Below are positions 52,018 through 60,868 of a stretch of DNA of 64,000 nt, piece by piece. Each line of letters starts with the position of its first letter. Within the stretch, counting starts at the first letter, position 1. Source of the DNA: JOPF133 sp052144935 (GTDB taxonomy: Bacteria > Acidobacteriota > Terriglobia > Bryobacterales > Bryobacteraceae); NCBI GenBank assembly GCA_052144935.1, contig JBKQPR010000134.1:1-64000 (forward strand). Direction: 5' to 3'. Made by a program: the position numbers and the translations under genes. The notes below the pieces were generated by a model. It saw only the letters and a program-made list of their open reading frames with translations. It did not search any database and was not told where the DNA came from.

Positions 52018-53445
52018 ATGTCCGAACACGTTCGATATGCGCGCAACCGCCGCGAGTTTTTGACCGACTGCTTTTGCGGCGCCGGTTCGCTGGCGTTTGC
52101 TTCGATGATGGCGGAATCGCAAGCCCGCGCGGCACGCTACAATCCCCTGGCCCCCAAGCCTCCCAACATGCCGGACCATGCCCGCGCGAAGGCCTTCATC
52201 TTTCTGTATATGGCCGGAGGACCTTCGCATCTGGAGACCTGGGATCCCAAGCCGCTGCTCAACCAGCTCGATGGGCAGAAGCGCCCGGCCGAGTTCGGCG
52301 ACGTGAAATACCAGAACGTCAATTCCGATTCCAGGATTCTCGGATGCAAGCGCACCTTCCAGAAGTGCGGAAAGTCGGGCATCGAGGTTTCGGACCTGTT
52401 CCCGCACCAGGCCAAGGTGATTGACGACTTGTGCGTGATTCGCTCCATGCACGGCGACATGGTGGTGCATTCCGCGGCGCAGTACCAGATGATGACGGGC
52501 CGCGTGATTCCCGGCTTTCCGGCGATGGGGAGCTGGGTGGTGTACGGGCTGGGATCGGAAGCCGAGTCGCTCCCCGCTTATGTGGTGATGCCGGCGCCGG
52601 AAGGCGCGCAGGAGGCCGGCCTGCCGATGTACCAGCATGGATTCCTGCCGGCGGTCTATCAACCCACCATGCTGCGCCCCGGCAGCAAACCGGTTCTCAA
52701 CCTGGACCTGCCCAAGGGCGTCTCGCTCGAGGAGCGGCGCAAGACCATCGACCTGATCCGGTCGCTCAACGAGGCCAACCTGCCGGGCGAGGACCCCGAG
52801 TTCGCCGCTCGCATTTCGGCCTACGACACGGCCTTCAAGATGCAAACGGAGGCGCCGGAGGTTTTCGACCTCACCAAGGAGCCGCGGGAAACCCTGGAGC
52901 TATACGGCGTGGGCGATCCCTTGACCGACGATTACGGACGGCGCTGCCTGCTGGCGCGCCGCATGGTCGAAAAGGGCGTGCGTTTCGTCTGCGTGGTCTC
53001 TGGCGGGGGCGCTGCCGATACCGAGTGGGACGCGCACTCGGACATTGAGAAGAACCACATCAAGATGGCGTCCATGACCGACAAGCCGGTAGCGGCGCTG
53101 ATTCAGGATTTGAAACGCCGGGGCATGCTGGATTCGACGCTGGTCCTTTGGGGCGGTGAATTCGGCCGCTCGCCCGAATCGGAGAAGAGCAAGGGGCGCG
53201 ACCACCACAACACCGGCTTTTCGATGTGGGTGGCGGGCGGCGGATTCCGGGGAGGAACGGTTTATGGCGCCACCGACGCGATCGGTCTGAAGGCCATCGA
53301 GAAACCGGTTCACTTCCGCGACCTGCATACGACTCTGCTGTATCAGATGGGCCTCGACCAGGACGCCCTGAGTTACATGTATCTGGGCCGCAAAGAGCGG
53401 TTGACCGAAGTGCGCGGTGAGATCCTCAAGGAGATCGTCGGTTGA
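52018..53445 (+). CDS. DUF1501 protein, partner of the DUF1549/1553 gene
   Basis: 475 residues. ATG 52018 has GGGGGG seven bases upstream; ATG 52012 is too close. Tat-like N-terminus 'RNRREFLTDCFCGAGSLAFASMM'. DUF1501 blocks: 'FLYMAGGPSHLETWDPKPLLN', 'IRSMHGDMVVHSAAQYQMMTGR', 'WDAHSDIEKNH', 'LVLWGGEFGRSPESEKSKGRDHHNTGFSMWVAGGGFRGG'. Exported, fold of the alkaline phosphatase superfamily; substrate unknown. Twelve bases after its partner, thus one transcript. A second DUF1501 (32250) in this window pairs instead with DUF1800. Confidence 0.92.
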   Translation: MSEHVRYARNRREFLTDCFCGAGSLAFASMMAESQARAARYNPLAPKPPNMPDHARAKAFIFLYMAGGPSHLETWDPKPLLNQLDGQKRPAEFGDVKYQNVNSDSRILGCKRTFQKCGKSGIEVSDLFPHQAKVIDDLCVIRSMHGDMVVHSAAQYQMMTGRVIPGFPAMGSWVVYGLGSEAESLPAYVVMPAPEGAQEAGLPMYQHGFLPAVYQPTMLRPGSKPVLNLDLPKGVSLEERRKTIDLIRSLNEANLPGEDPEFAARISAYDTAFKMQTEAPEVFDLTKEPRETLELYGVGDPLTDDYGRRCLLARRMVEKGVRFVCVVSGGGAADTEWDAHSDIEKNHIKMASMTDKPVAALIQDLKRRGMLDSTLVLWGGEFGRSPESEKSKGRDHHNTGFSMWVAGGGFRGGTVYGATDAIGLKAIEKPVHFRDLHTTLLYQMGLDQDALSYMYLGRKERLTEVRGEILKEIVG

Positions 53446-53491
53446 GGCGCCGCGGGCTGTCGACCCAGAGCTGGGCCGCCTAAGCCGTCCA

Positions 53492-53534
53492 ACCTCACCG
53501 AAAGAACTAGCGCACCTCACCGAAAGACCAGCGC
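53492..53534. repeat. Imperfect 21-22 bp tandem repeat
   Basis: acctcaccgaaagaactagcgc (53492-53513) followed by acctcaccgaaagaccagcgc (53514-53534). Lies between the DUF1501 gene and the F420-type oxidoreductase gene. No function apparent. Confidence 0.7.
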
Positions 53535-53616
53535 GCCAAACCAGTGGGTCTGGGCTAATGTCGGCTTGAGGGCCTTGACGCAGAGCTGGCGAGCGCGAGG
53601 TCAATCCGAGGAGAAA

Positions 53617-54264
53617 ATGAAGATCGGAATTCTGGGGTCGGGAGATGTGGGCCGTACACTTGGCGCCGGTTTCCTGAAGCACGGCCATGAGGTCATGCTG
53701 GGCACGCGAGATCCGAAAAAGAAAGAAGTGAGCGACTGGGTTCGCGAAACGGCGGGAGCCACGGCCGGAACCTTCGAGGAGACCGCGCGCTTCGGCGAGA
53801 TCGTTGTGCTGGCAGCGCTCGGGCGCGCCGTCGACAGCATCATCGATTTGGCCGGGCCGGCGAATTTCGCCGGCAAGACGGTGATCGATACGACCAATCC
53901 CATCGCCGAGGGGCCGCCCGATCGCGGCATCCTGAAGTATATTACCGGACCGAACGAATCGCTTGCCGAGAGGATTCAGGCCAGGATTCCCGCCTCGCAC
54001 GTGGTGAAGGCATTTAACAGCGTCGGCGCCGCGTTGATGGTCAACCCCCATTTTTCGCAGGGCATGCCCACGATGTTTTTCTGTGGCGACAGCGGCGGCG
54101 CGAAGAGCCAGGTTTCGGCGATCATCCAACAGTTCGGCTGGGAACCCTACGATTGCGGTGGCCTCATTGCGGCGCGAGCCCTGGAGCCGCTATGCATCCT
54201 GTGGTGCCTGCCGGGTTTTCAGAGAAACGAATGGCGGCATGCATTCAAGATGCTTACAAGCTGA
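53617..54264 (+). CDS. NADPH-dependent F420 reductase-like oxidoreductase
   Basis: 215 residues. N-terminal Rossmann loop 'KIGILGSGDVGRTLGAGFLKHGHEVMLGTRDPKK' binds NADP (the Arg after the second strand suggests the 2' phosphate). Further on come 'IDTTNPI' and 'HVVKAFNSVGA', shared by the F420-dependent NADP oxidoreductase (npdG/YqeC-like) family. Whether F420 is used cannot be told from this alone; no F420 genes are near. ATG 53617 follows 'aggaga'. Confidence 0.82.
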   Translation: MKIGILGSGDVGRTLGAGFLKHGHEVMLGTRDPKKKEVSDWVRETAGATAGTFEETARFGEIVVLAALGRAVDSIIDLAGPANFAGKTVIDTTNPIAEGPPDRGILKYITGPNESLAERIQARIPASHVVKAFNSVGAALMVNPHFSQGMPTMFFCGDSGGAKSQVSAIIQQFGWEPYDCGGLIAARALEPLCILWCLPGFQRNEWRHAFKMLTS

Positions 54265-54314
54265 GCGATTGCCGCGTGGCACCGAGCCTCTGCACTGGAT
54301 AGAATAGGCATACC

Positions 54315-54941
54315 ATGACCAACGCCCTCGCACTCGTTTTCCTCGCCTGCGCCCCAGCTTTCGCCGATGGCGGAGCCATGACGCCTGCCGAGCGCACTTA
54401 CCTGCTCGAACAACTGGAAAGCTCCAGAAAAGAGATGCTCGCCAGCATTAAGGGGCTGACGGAGGCGCAATGGAAGTTCAAATCCGCGCCGGCCGTGTGG
54501 TCGATCCAGGAATGCGCCGAGCACATCATTCTGGCGGAGGACTACATCTTCGCCGGGACCCAGAAGATGCTGCAGACGCCTGTTATCGCTCGGCCCGCCA
54601 CTTCCACGGAAGAGGCCGATCGGAAGATCGTGGCGATGATTAAGGACCGTTCGAAAAAGGCGACCGCACCGGAGCCGATCGTCCCCACGGGCAAGTACGC
54701 CACGCCGGCCGATGCGGCCCGCGAGTTTGAGGCGCGGCGCCAGAAGACCATCGAATACGTAAAGACGACCAAGGACGAGTTGCGCGTGCACTCCGCCGAG
54801 GGTCCCGTGGGCCCCATGGACAGCTATCAAATGCTGTTGCTGCTGGCGGCCCATTCCTCGCGGCATACCGCGCAGATTCTGGAAGTGAAGGCCAATCCCG
54901 GCTACGCGGCGATGACAAAGTCGATGGCCGCGGCGCGGTAG
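54315..54941 (+). CDS. Secreted DinB-like protein
   Basis: 208 residues with a signal peptide 'MTNALALVFLACAPAFADGG'. The body has the DinB_2 four-helix pattern: 'LLEQLESSRKEMLASIKGLTEAQWKFK', 'WSIQECAEHIILAEDYIF', 'MLLLLAAHSSRHTAQILEVKANPGY'. Metal-type His residues are in 'CAEHI' and 'AHSSRHT'. Unusual in being exported. Enzymatic role unknown. A palindromic element (55014-55152) follows. Confidence 0.82.
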   Translation: MTNALALVFLACAPAFADGGAMTPAERTYLLEQLESSRKEMLASIKGLTEAQWKFKSAPAVWSIQECAEHIILAEDYIFAGTQKMLQTPVIARPATSTEEADRKIVAMIKDRSKKATAPEPIVPTGKYATPADAAREFEARRQKTIEYVKTTKDELRVHSAEGPVGPMDSYQMLLLLAAHSSRHTAQILEVKANPGYAAMTKSMAAAR

Positions 54942-55013
54942 GGCGGGCAGCGGGCGCGCCCGTTCCCGGCGACTGGAGATTGGCCATTCCGAGGCCACCG
55001 GTGCCCCCGCAGG

Positions 55014-55152
55014 GGTCGTGGCGCAGGCTCTTAGCCGGCCGCGCCCACACTCGTGTGGGCGCTTGGCGCCGCGGGGAGGCGGCGCGGGCGTAGCGCCGAG
55101 ACGAATCTCGGCGCGGCAGACTGAGAGGCGACTGAGAGTCTGCGCCACGACC
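55014..55152. repeat. Cloverleaf-like palindromic element
   Basis: Outer arms ggtcgtggcgcaggctct (55014-55031) and its near-perfect inverse (55135-55152). Inside are perfect hairpins gcgcccaca-ctcg-tgtgggcgc (55041-55062) and gcgccgaga-cgaa-tctcggcgc (55093-55114), plus a further cagact/agtctg pairing. Lies between the DinB and M16 genes. Largest of the multi-hairpin elements in this window. Confidence 0.8.
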
Positions 55153-55201
55153 GCCCAATTCCCCGTAACCCGCGCCCCTCCGCTTGCGCCTACCAAAGGA
55201 A

Positions 55202-58036
55202 ATGCACTATCGATTGCTCTCCGCCCTCCTGCTAGGGGTGTGCGGATTCGCCCAGACTCTGCCCTCCGGCGTCGAAAAGAAGGCCTCCATGGGGGGCATC
55301 ACGGAATACGATTTCCCCAATGGACTGAAGGTTTTGCTGTATCCGGACCCGGCCGAACCCAAGATCACGGTGAATGTCACCTACCTGGTCGGCTCGCGCC
55401 ATGAGGGGTACGGCGAGACCGGCATGGCCCACCTGCTGGAACACCTGGATTTCATCCAGACCACCAACGGCCGCGATATCAAGAAGGAAATTACCGACCG
55501 CGCCAGCAACTGGAACGGCACCACCTCCTACGACCGCACCAACTACTACGAGACGGTCATCGCCACGGACGACAACCTGAAGTGGGCGCTCGGCCTGGAA
55601 GCCGACCGCATGGTGAACGTCAAGTTCACCCAGCCGATCCTCGACACCGAGATGACCGTGGTGCGCAACGAGTTCGAGCGCGGCGAGAATAATCCGCAGA
55701 GCATTCTGCGGGAGCGCGTCGAAGCGACCGCCTATCTGTGGCACAACTATGGGAAGTCCACCATCGGCTCCAAGGACGACCTGGAACACGTGCCGGTCGA
55801 GCGGCCCGCCGCCTTCTATCACAAATACTACCAGCCGGATGACGCGGTGCTGGTGGTGACCGGCCGCATCGACGAATCCAAAACCCTGCAATTCGTGGCC
55901 GACACTTTGGGCGCGATTCCCCGCCCCGAGCGCAAATTGATAGCCGACTACACCGTGGAGCCGCCGCAGGATGGCGAGCGCTATGTGGAGCTGCGCCGGG
56001 TGGGCCAGGGCCAGGACGTGATCGTGGCCTACCACACGGTGGCCGCCGGCCATCCCGACGCGGCGGCCCTGCAGGTGCTCGCGGGCATCATGAGCGGTGG
56101 CGGCGGACGCGGCGGGCGGGGCGGACGCGGCGGCGGTGGCGACGGCGAGGAAGGCCGGCTCACCAAGGCGTTGGTGGATAACAAGCTGGCCACTTCCGCC
56201 GGCATGCAGTTCGAGCAATTGCACGACCCCGGACTGGTCTTCCTGACCGCCAACCTGAACAGCTCGCAATCGCTGGACGCCGCCAAAAAGGCGCTGATCC
56301 AAACCCTCGACGGCGCGATTAGCGAGCCGCCTACGAAGGACGAGGTGGATCGCGTGAAGAGCACCCTGCTGCGCAACCTGGAGCGGACGCTGGCCGATCC
56401 CCAGTCGATTGCCACCGGCGCTTTGAACACCGCCATCGCGCAGGGCGACTGGCGGCTGATGTTCCTGCAGCACGACCGCCTGGAAAAGGTGACGCCCGAA
56501 GACCTGGTGCGCGTGGCGAAGGCCTATTTCAAGCCCTCCAACCGCACCGTAGGCTACTACATACCCGACCCCAACCCCGACCGCACCGAAGTTCCCCCCA
56601 CTCCCGATCTGGCAGTGCTGCTGAAAGATTACAAGAGTAACGTGGTGATTTCGCGGGCCGAGGTTTTCGATCCCACTCCCGCCAACATCGAAGTGCGGGT
56701 GGTCCGCGACAAGCTGGCCAACGGCATGAAACTGGTCATGCTGTCCAAGAAGAGCGCCAACGACATGGTGACCGCCACCATCGAGCTGCGCTTTGGCGAC
56801 CGGAACACCCTGAAAGACGAGAACAGCGCGGCGCAGCTCGCGGGCGCCCTGTTGATGCGCGGCACCAAGACCAAATCGCGCCAGCAGATCTCCGATGAGA
56901 TGCGCAAGCTGAACGCGCAGATCGCCGTTTCGGGCGGCGGTGGCGGCGGGTTCGGAGGGCGGGGCGGCGGTGGTGGACGCGGCGGAGCCGGCGGCGGCGG
57001 TGGAGTCTCCAGCGCCAACGCGAATATCACGGCTCCGGCCGCCAATTTCGTCCCCGCCCTGCGGCTGGCCGTGGAGTTACTCAAGGACCCCGCCTATCCG
57101 GTGAACGATTTCGACCAGATGCTCGACCAGCGGCTCAAAGCGCTGGAAAATCCGCCTACCGAACCGACCCAGCTCGCCGCGGAGAACCTCAACCGTCACC
57201 TCAGCCCATGGTCCAAGGGCGACGCCCTGTACCAGGAAACGCGCGAAGAGCAGATCGCCGCATTGAAGAAGGTGACCCTGGACGACGTGAAGAAGTTCCA
57301 CGACCAATACTACGGCGCTAACTTCGGCGTATTCGCGGTGGTGGGACCTATCGACGCGGCCGCCGTGAAACAGGCCGCCACCGAGCTGCTGAGTAACTGG
57401 AACACGCGCATGACTTATAAGCCCATCGTGGCCGCTTATAAGAGCGCGCCGCCCATCAACCAGAAGGTGGAAACGCCCGATAAGGCCAACGCGCAGTTCG
57501 AAGCCGGCGTGCGCTTCAAGATGTCCGAGGAGGACCCGGATTACCCGGCCATGCTGCTGGCCGGTTATATGTTCGGCGGCCCCATTACCTCGCATATTTC
57601 GGACCGCATCCGCAACCGCGAGGGCCTCAGCTACGGAGCCAACGCGCGCGTGGCTATTCCCACCGAGGGCGATGACGCGATGCTGAGCGGCACCGTGAGT
57701 CTCAACCCGATGAACGGCCCCAAGGTGGAGTTCAGCTTCACCGACGAGTTGGCCAAGACCCTGCGTAGCGGCTTCACCGACGCCGAAGTGGCCGATGCCA
57801 GGAAGGCTTACCTGGATGCGCGCGTGGTCGGGCGCTCCACCGACGCCGCCCTGCTAGGCCAACTGGCCTCCCACGAACAGCTCGGCCGCACGATGATGTG
57901 GGACGCGCAGATCGAACAGAAGATCCAGGCGTTGACCGCGGCCGAGGTCAGCGCCGCTTTCCGCAAGCACATCGACCCGGCGCAGTTGTCGATCGTCAAG
58001 GCCGGCGATTGGATGGCTGCCAAGGTGTATCAGTAA
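55202..58036 (+). CDS. M16-family zinc metallopeptidase, fused two-half form
   Basis: 944 residues, signal peptide 'MHYRLLSALLLGVCGFAQ'. The N-half is catalytic: inverted zinc motif HxxEH in 'AHLLEHLDF' (His77, Glu80, His81) with a downstream 'NEFERGENN' Glu. The C-half (from about 480) is the usual inactive partner. Each half carries a Gly/Arg-rich insertion: near residues 300-315 and near 580-610. It belongs to the periplasmic PqqL/insulinase-like proteins, possibly peptide degradation. ATG 55202 has 'aaagga' directly before it; GTG/ATG options further upstream are poorer. Confidence 0.92.
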   Translation: MHYRLLSALLLGVCGFAQTLPSGVEKKASMGGITEYDFPNGLKVLLYPDPAEPKITVNVTYLVGSRHEGYGETGMAHLLEHLDFIQTTNGRDIKKEITDRASNWNGTTSYDRTNYYETVIATDDNLKWALGLEADRMVNVKFTQPILDTEMTVVRNEFERGENNPQSILRERVEATAYLWHNYGKSTIGSKDDLEHVPVERPAAFYHKYYQPDDAVLVVTGRIDESKTLQFVADTLGAIPRPERKLIADYTVEPPQDGERYVELRRVGQGQDVIVAYHTVAAGHPDAAALQVLAGIMSGGGGRGGRGGRGGGGDGEEGRLTKALVDNKLATSAGMQFEQLHDPGLVFLTANLNSSQSLDAAKKALIQTLDGAISEPPTKDEVDRVKSTLLRNLERTLADPQSIATGALNTAIAQGDWRLMFLQHDRLEKVTPEDLVRVAKAYFKPSNRTVGYYIPDPNPDRTEVPPTPDLAVLLKDYKSNVVISRAEVFDPTPANIEVRVVRDKLANGMKLVMLSKKSANDMVTATIELRFGDRNTLKDENSAAQLAGALLMRGTKTKSRQQISDEMRKLNAQIAVSGGGGGGFGGRGGGGGRGGAGGGGGVSSANANITAPAANFVPALRLAVELLKDPAYPVNDFDQMLDQRLKALENPPTEPTQLAAENLNRHLSPWSKGDALYQETREEQIAALKKVTLDDVKKFHDQYYGANFGVFAVVGPIDAAAVKQAATELLSNWNTRMTYKPIVAAYKSAPPINQKVETPDKANAQFEAGVRFKMSEEDPDYPAMLLAGYMFGGPITSHISDRIRNREGLSYGANARVAIPTEGDDAMLSGTVSLNPMNGPKVEFSFTDELAKTLRSGFTDAEVADARKAYLDARVVGRSTDAALLGQLASHEQLGRTMMWDAQIEQKIQALTAAEVSAAFRKHIDPAQLSIVKAGDWMAAKVYQ

Positions 58037-58311
58037 GTTAACTAAGCAGACAGAAGTCAGCGAGGCCACCGGCGGCGCCGGATTGAACAGACTGTGACTC
58101 CTGCCCCGGCCGACCAGAAGCCTGTCCGCGCCGCGGTTTTTGGAGACGGGCCGATGTTGAAAACGAAGGGTTTGACTGGGAGTCACAGACCAGAAGTAAA
58201 CCCGCGCCGGTGCGGAGAGGGTGCGCAACGATTTCCGGCGCTGTGTCTGAGATGGGGCGTGCTCTGGCGGTTTGGCCAGCATTAGCTTGCCCAGTTCCCG
58301 AGGATTGAGGC

Positions 58312-59160
58312 GTGATCCTGGCAATCGATATCGGCGGCACCAAGTTCTCGATGGCGGTGTTCGACGGCAGCCGTTTGGTGCGCCGGGAGTCGCGCGCTAC
58401 CGACGCCGGGGGCGGCCGCGAGTGGATGCTCGCCCAGATCCGCGACATTGCCTCCGAGTGGCTGCACGAATTCGCCTTCGAGCGCTGCGGGATTGGCTTC
58501 GGCGGCCCCGTGAATTTCGCGGCGCAACGAGTGGTGCTTTCCACGCACGTGGGCGGCTGGCGCGATTTCGACCTCTGCGGCTTCGTCCGCGACCTTACCG
58601 GCGCGCCCGCCGTCATGGACAACGACGCCAACGTGGGCGCGCTTGGCGAAGCCGAATTCGGCGCTGGGATGGGCTATTCGCCGCTGTTTTACATGACGCT
58701 CTCCACCGGCATCGGCGGCGGCATTTACGAAGAGGGCCGCATCTGGCGCGGGGCCGATTCCTACGGCGGCGAGATCGGCCATCTCACCATCCGCCCCGAT
58801 GGCCCGGAGTGCCTCTGCGGCGCGCGGGGCTGCTTCGAGCGGATGTGTTGCGGCCTCTGGCTCGAGCGCGATTTTGGCAAGACTGCCAAGGAGCTGATGG
58901 GCGATCCGGCCTTCGTGAGCCGTTACGTGGTGGATCTGGCGCTGGGATTGAAGGCCGCCATCATGCTGCTGAATCCGCAGCGGATTGTCATCGGCGGCGG
59001 TATTGCCAAGGCGGGCGACCGCCTGTTTATTCCGCTGCGCGCCGAGTTGCGCCGCCAGATTACGAGCTGGTCGGCCGCCAGGATCGACGTGGTCCCCGCC
59101 GCGTTGGGCGACGACAGCGTGCTGTACGGGGCCATGGCGCTGGCGGGGCGTGTGGCATAA
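58312..59160 (+). CDS. ROK-family sugar kinase or regulator
   Basis: 282 residues, GTG start. ATP-binding 'AIDIGGTKFSMAVFDGSRLV', catalytic Asp in 'VMDNDANVGALGEAEFGAG', 'TLSTGIGGGIY' and the zinc cluster 'GHLTIRPDGPECLCGARGCFE' (His plus three Cys) are all there. No DNA-binding N-terminus, so it is a kinase such as glucokinase or N-acetylmannosamine kinase rather than a NagC-type repressor. Substrate not assigned. A large inverted repeat follows directly. Confidence 0.92.
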   Translation: MILAIDIGGTKFSMAVFDGSRLVRRESRATDAGGGREWMLAQIRDIASEWLHEFAFERCGIGFGGPVNFAAQRVVLSTHVGGWRDFDLCGFVRDLTGAPAVMDNDANVGALGEAEFGAGMGYSPLFYMTLSTGIGGGIYEEGRIWRGADSYGGEIGHLTIRPDGPECLCGARGCFERMCCGLWLERDFGKTAKELMGDPAFVSRYVVDLALGLKAAIMLLNPQRIVIGGGIAKAGDRLFIPLRAELRRQITSWSAARIDVVPAALGDDSVLYGAMALAGRVA

Positions 59161-59161
59161 G

Positions 59162-59267
59162 ACCGCTCCCTGACGGGGTGCCCGCTGGGGGCCCGGCTCC
59201 GACAGGTCGCGATGCTTGGGAGGCGCTCTCAGAGCCGGGCCCAGCGGGCACCCCGTCAGGGAGCGGT
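59162..59267. repeat. Large inverted repeat (36-38 bp arms)
   Basis: Arms 59162-59199 and 59232-59267, almost perfect, beginning accgctccctgacgg and ending ccgtcagggagcggt. Shares its outer core with the repeat at 892-970. It starts two bases after the ROK stop and could act as a transcription-end hairpin, although no T-run is present. Confidence 0.85.
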
Positions 59268-59291
59268 TGGCCCACGCTATACTGGACCCAA

Positions 59292-60011
59292 ATGCTTCCG
59301 AAACTGGCGCTAATCACCCTATCCATGGGTGCGCTGCTGCTTGCGGCCGACCCCTCAACGCCAAATCTTGCCCCGCAAAAGGTTCAGGTGTCCCACACCG
59401 ATCGCCTGAACCTCCCTGCCGGCGGTATCCTGCGCCTGCAACATTCGTTCGGCGAAGCCGGGATCGAGGGCTGGGATCGCCCGGAAGTGGAGATCACCAC
59501 GATCAAATCGACCAAGGACTTCTACCCGCCCGAGGACCGCGCGAAGGCCTCCGCCGAGTTGGACCGGGTACACATCGCCGCCGAGCTCCGTGGAAAGGAT
59601 GTGATCGTGGCGACCGGTTATCCGCACCGCAGTTTCCCGCCCAGCCTGCCCTGGACGGAAGCCACCATCGATGTCGAATACCGGATCAAAGTCCCCATGG
59701 ATGCCGCGATCGAAGTTCAGCACGGCACTGGCGACGTACACTTCTATAGCGTTTCGGGGGACATTCACGCCGACGTGCGGAACGGAGGGATCACGCTGGA
59801 TTTGGCTCCGGAAAGCAAGTATGCGATTGAAGCCCGCAGCGATTGGGGAGCTGTGATTTCCGATTTCCCCGGGAAGCCGCACCGGAGATTTTGGCTGATC
59901 GGCCACCAGTTCACCGGCAAATCCGCCGATGGCGCGCACAAACTGGTGCTTCGGGCCGGTTACGGAGACATCGTGATCTTAAAGGCCTGGAAGCCCGAAG
60001 CCACGCACTGA
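59292..60011 (+). CDS. Secreted beta-rich adhesin-like protein (DUF4097-like)
   Basis: 239 residues with a signal peptide 'MLPKLALITLSMGALLLAAD'. The rest alternates short strands: 'TDRLNLPAGGILRLQHSFGEAGIEGWDRPEVEITTIKSTKDF', 'IDVEYRIKVPMDAAIEVQHGTGDVHFYSVSGDIHADVRNGGITLDL'. This is the left-handed beta-helix style of DUF4097 putative adhesins. Function unknown. The open frame reaches far upstream through the ROK gene, but only ATG 59292 gives a signal peptide. Ends 12 bases before the DHFR-like gene. Confidence 0.7.
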   Translation: MLPKLALITLSMGALLLAADPSTPNLAPQKVQVSHTDRLNLPAGGILRLQHSFGEAGIEGWDRPEVEITTIKSTKDFYPPEDRAKASAELDRVHIAAELRGKDVIVATGYPHRSFPPSLPWTEATIDVEYRIKVPMDAAIEVQHGTGDVHFYSVSGDIHADVRNGGITLDLAPESKYAIEARSDWGAVISDFPGKPHRRFWLIGHQFTGKSADGAHKLVLRAGYGDIVILKAWKPEATH

Positions 60012-60023
60012 GGGAGGCGGCCG

Positions 60024-60536
60024 ATGCGTAAAGTAATCCTGGGCGTTGGCATCAGCCTCGATGGCTACATCGCGCGCCCGGATGGCGCGGTCGATTTTCT
60101 GTTCATGCCGAAGGATTTCTCGATGGCCGAATTCCTGGCCAGCGTGGACATCAGCATCATGGGCCGGAAGACTCTGGAAGCGGCGCGGCGGCTGGGCGCC
60201 AAGTTCGATTCGCCGGCGGCCAATTACGTCTTCTCGCGCTCCGAAGCCGCAGGGGCGCGCGATGGCGTTACCTTTGTCAACGAGCCGCCTGCCGTGTTGA
60301 TCGAGCGGCTCCGCAAGCAGCCGGGCAAGCACATCTGGCTGATGGGCGGCGGCGAGCTGGCCCGCGAGTTTCTCATCGCCGACCTGGTCGACGAAGTTCA
60401 CCTCGGTATAGTCCCGGTGCTGCTCGGCGCAGGCATTCCGCTGTTCCCGAGTGGATTCCAGCAACGGAACTTCAAGCTGATCGAGAACAAGACTTACTCG
60501 CAGGGGTTGATTGCCCTAAAGTACGCCCGGGAGTGA
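60024..60536 (+). CDS. Dihydrofolate reductase/RibD C-terminal family protein
   Basis: 170 residues. 'KVILGVGISLDGYIARPDGAVDFL', 'SIMGRKTLEAA', 'IWLMGGGELAREFLIADLVDEVHLGIVPVLLGAGIPLF' are the family motifs of YwjB/YyaP-type proteins that share the DHFR/RibD fold and bind NADPH. Substrate unknown; a folate role is uncertain. ATG 60024 has 'gggaggcgg' upstream. Bases 60160-60226 were copied, inverted, into the downstream intergenic region (60656-60719). Confidence 0.88.
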   Translation: MRKVILGVGISLDGYIARPDGAVDFLFMPKDFSMAEFLASVDISIMGRKTLEAARRLGAKFDSPAANYVFSRSEAAGARDGVTFVNEPPAVLIERLRKQPGKHIWLMGGGELAREFLIADLVDEVHLGIVPVLLGAGIPLFPSGFQQRNFKLIENKTYSQGLIALKYARE

Positions 60537-60564
60537 GGTGGGACGGCCTATCCTGGCTGCCGCC

Positions 60565-60719
60565 TGTGGCGGAGACCCGGAACCCCAGTTTGCAAGGCCG
60601 TAACTCAAGAAAAAGGGCGTCAACCCCGCGAGCCACAGGATCGCGATTTGGCCATAGTTGGCCGCTGGCGAATCGAACTTGGCGCCCAGCCGCGCGGCTT
60701 CCAGAGTCTTCCGGCCCAT
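60565..60719. repeat. Mosaic of copied fragments of both flanking genes
   Basis: 60565-60655 is a direct, about 90-base copy of 62173-62264, part of the PAP2-phosphatase gene ('ILWLAGLTPFF', 'LSYG.ANW'). 60656-60719 is an inverted copy of 60160-60226 in the DHFR-like gene ('MGRKTLEAA'). They abut with no gap, and a minus-strand frame runs across both. Copies have diverged by point changes and small gaps. The following 60720-60868 has no detected parent in this window. Confidence 0.85.
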
Positions 60720-60868
60720 AGAATCGAGGCGGCGAACACCAGTCGCTCGGCAACCGGCTGCGCCAGGAGCACCCCGACGGCTGCGATCACCGGCACAGTT
60801 GCTGACGTTGGACAGGACCCGGCCGGAGCGCAAGAAACTGGCGGCCACCGCGCACTCGCAGTCGGGTC

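Noticed and set aside
58090..58190. ctgtgactcc / gggagtcacag inverted repeat
   Set aside because: Arms of ten bases about 80 bases apart, too short and far apart to call an element with confidence.
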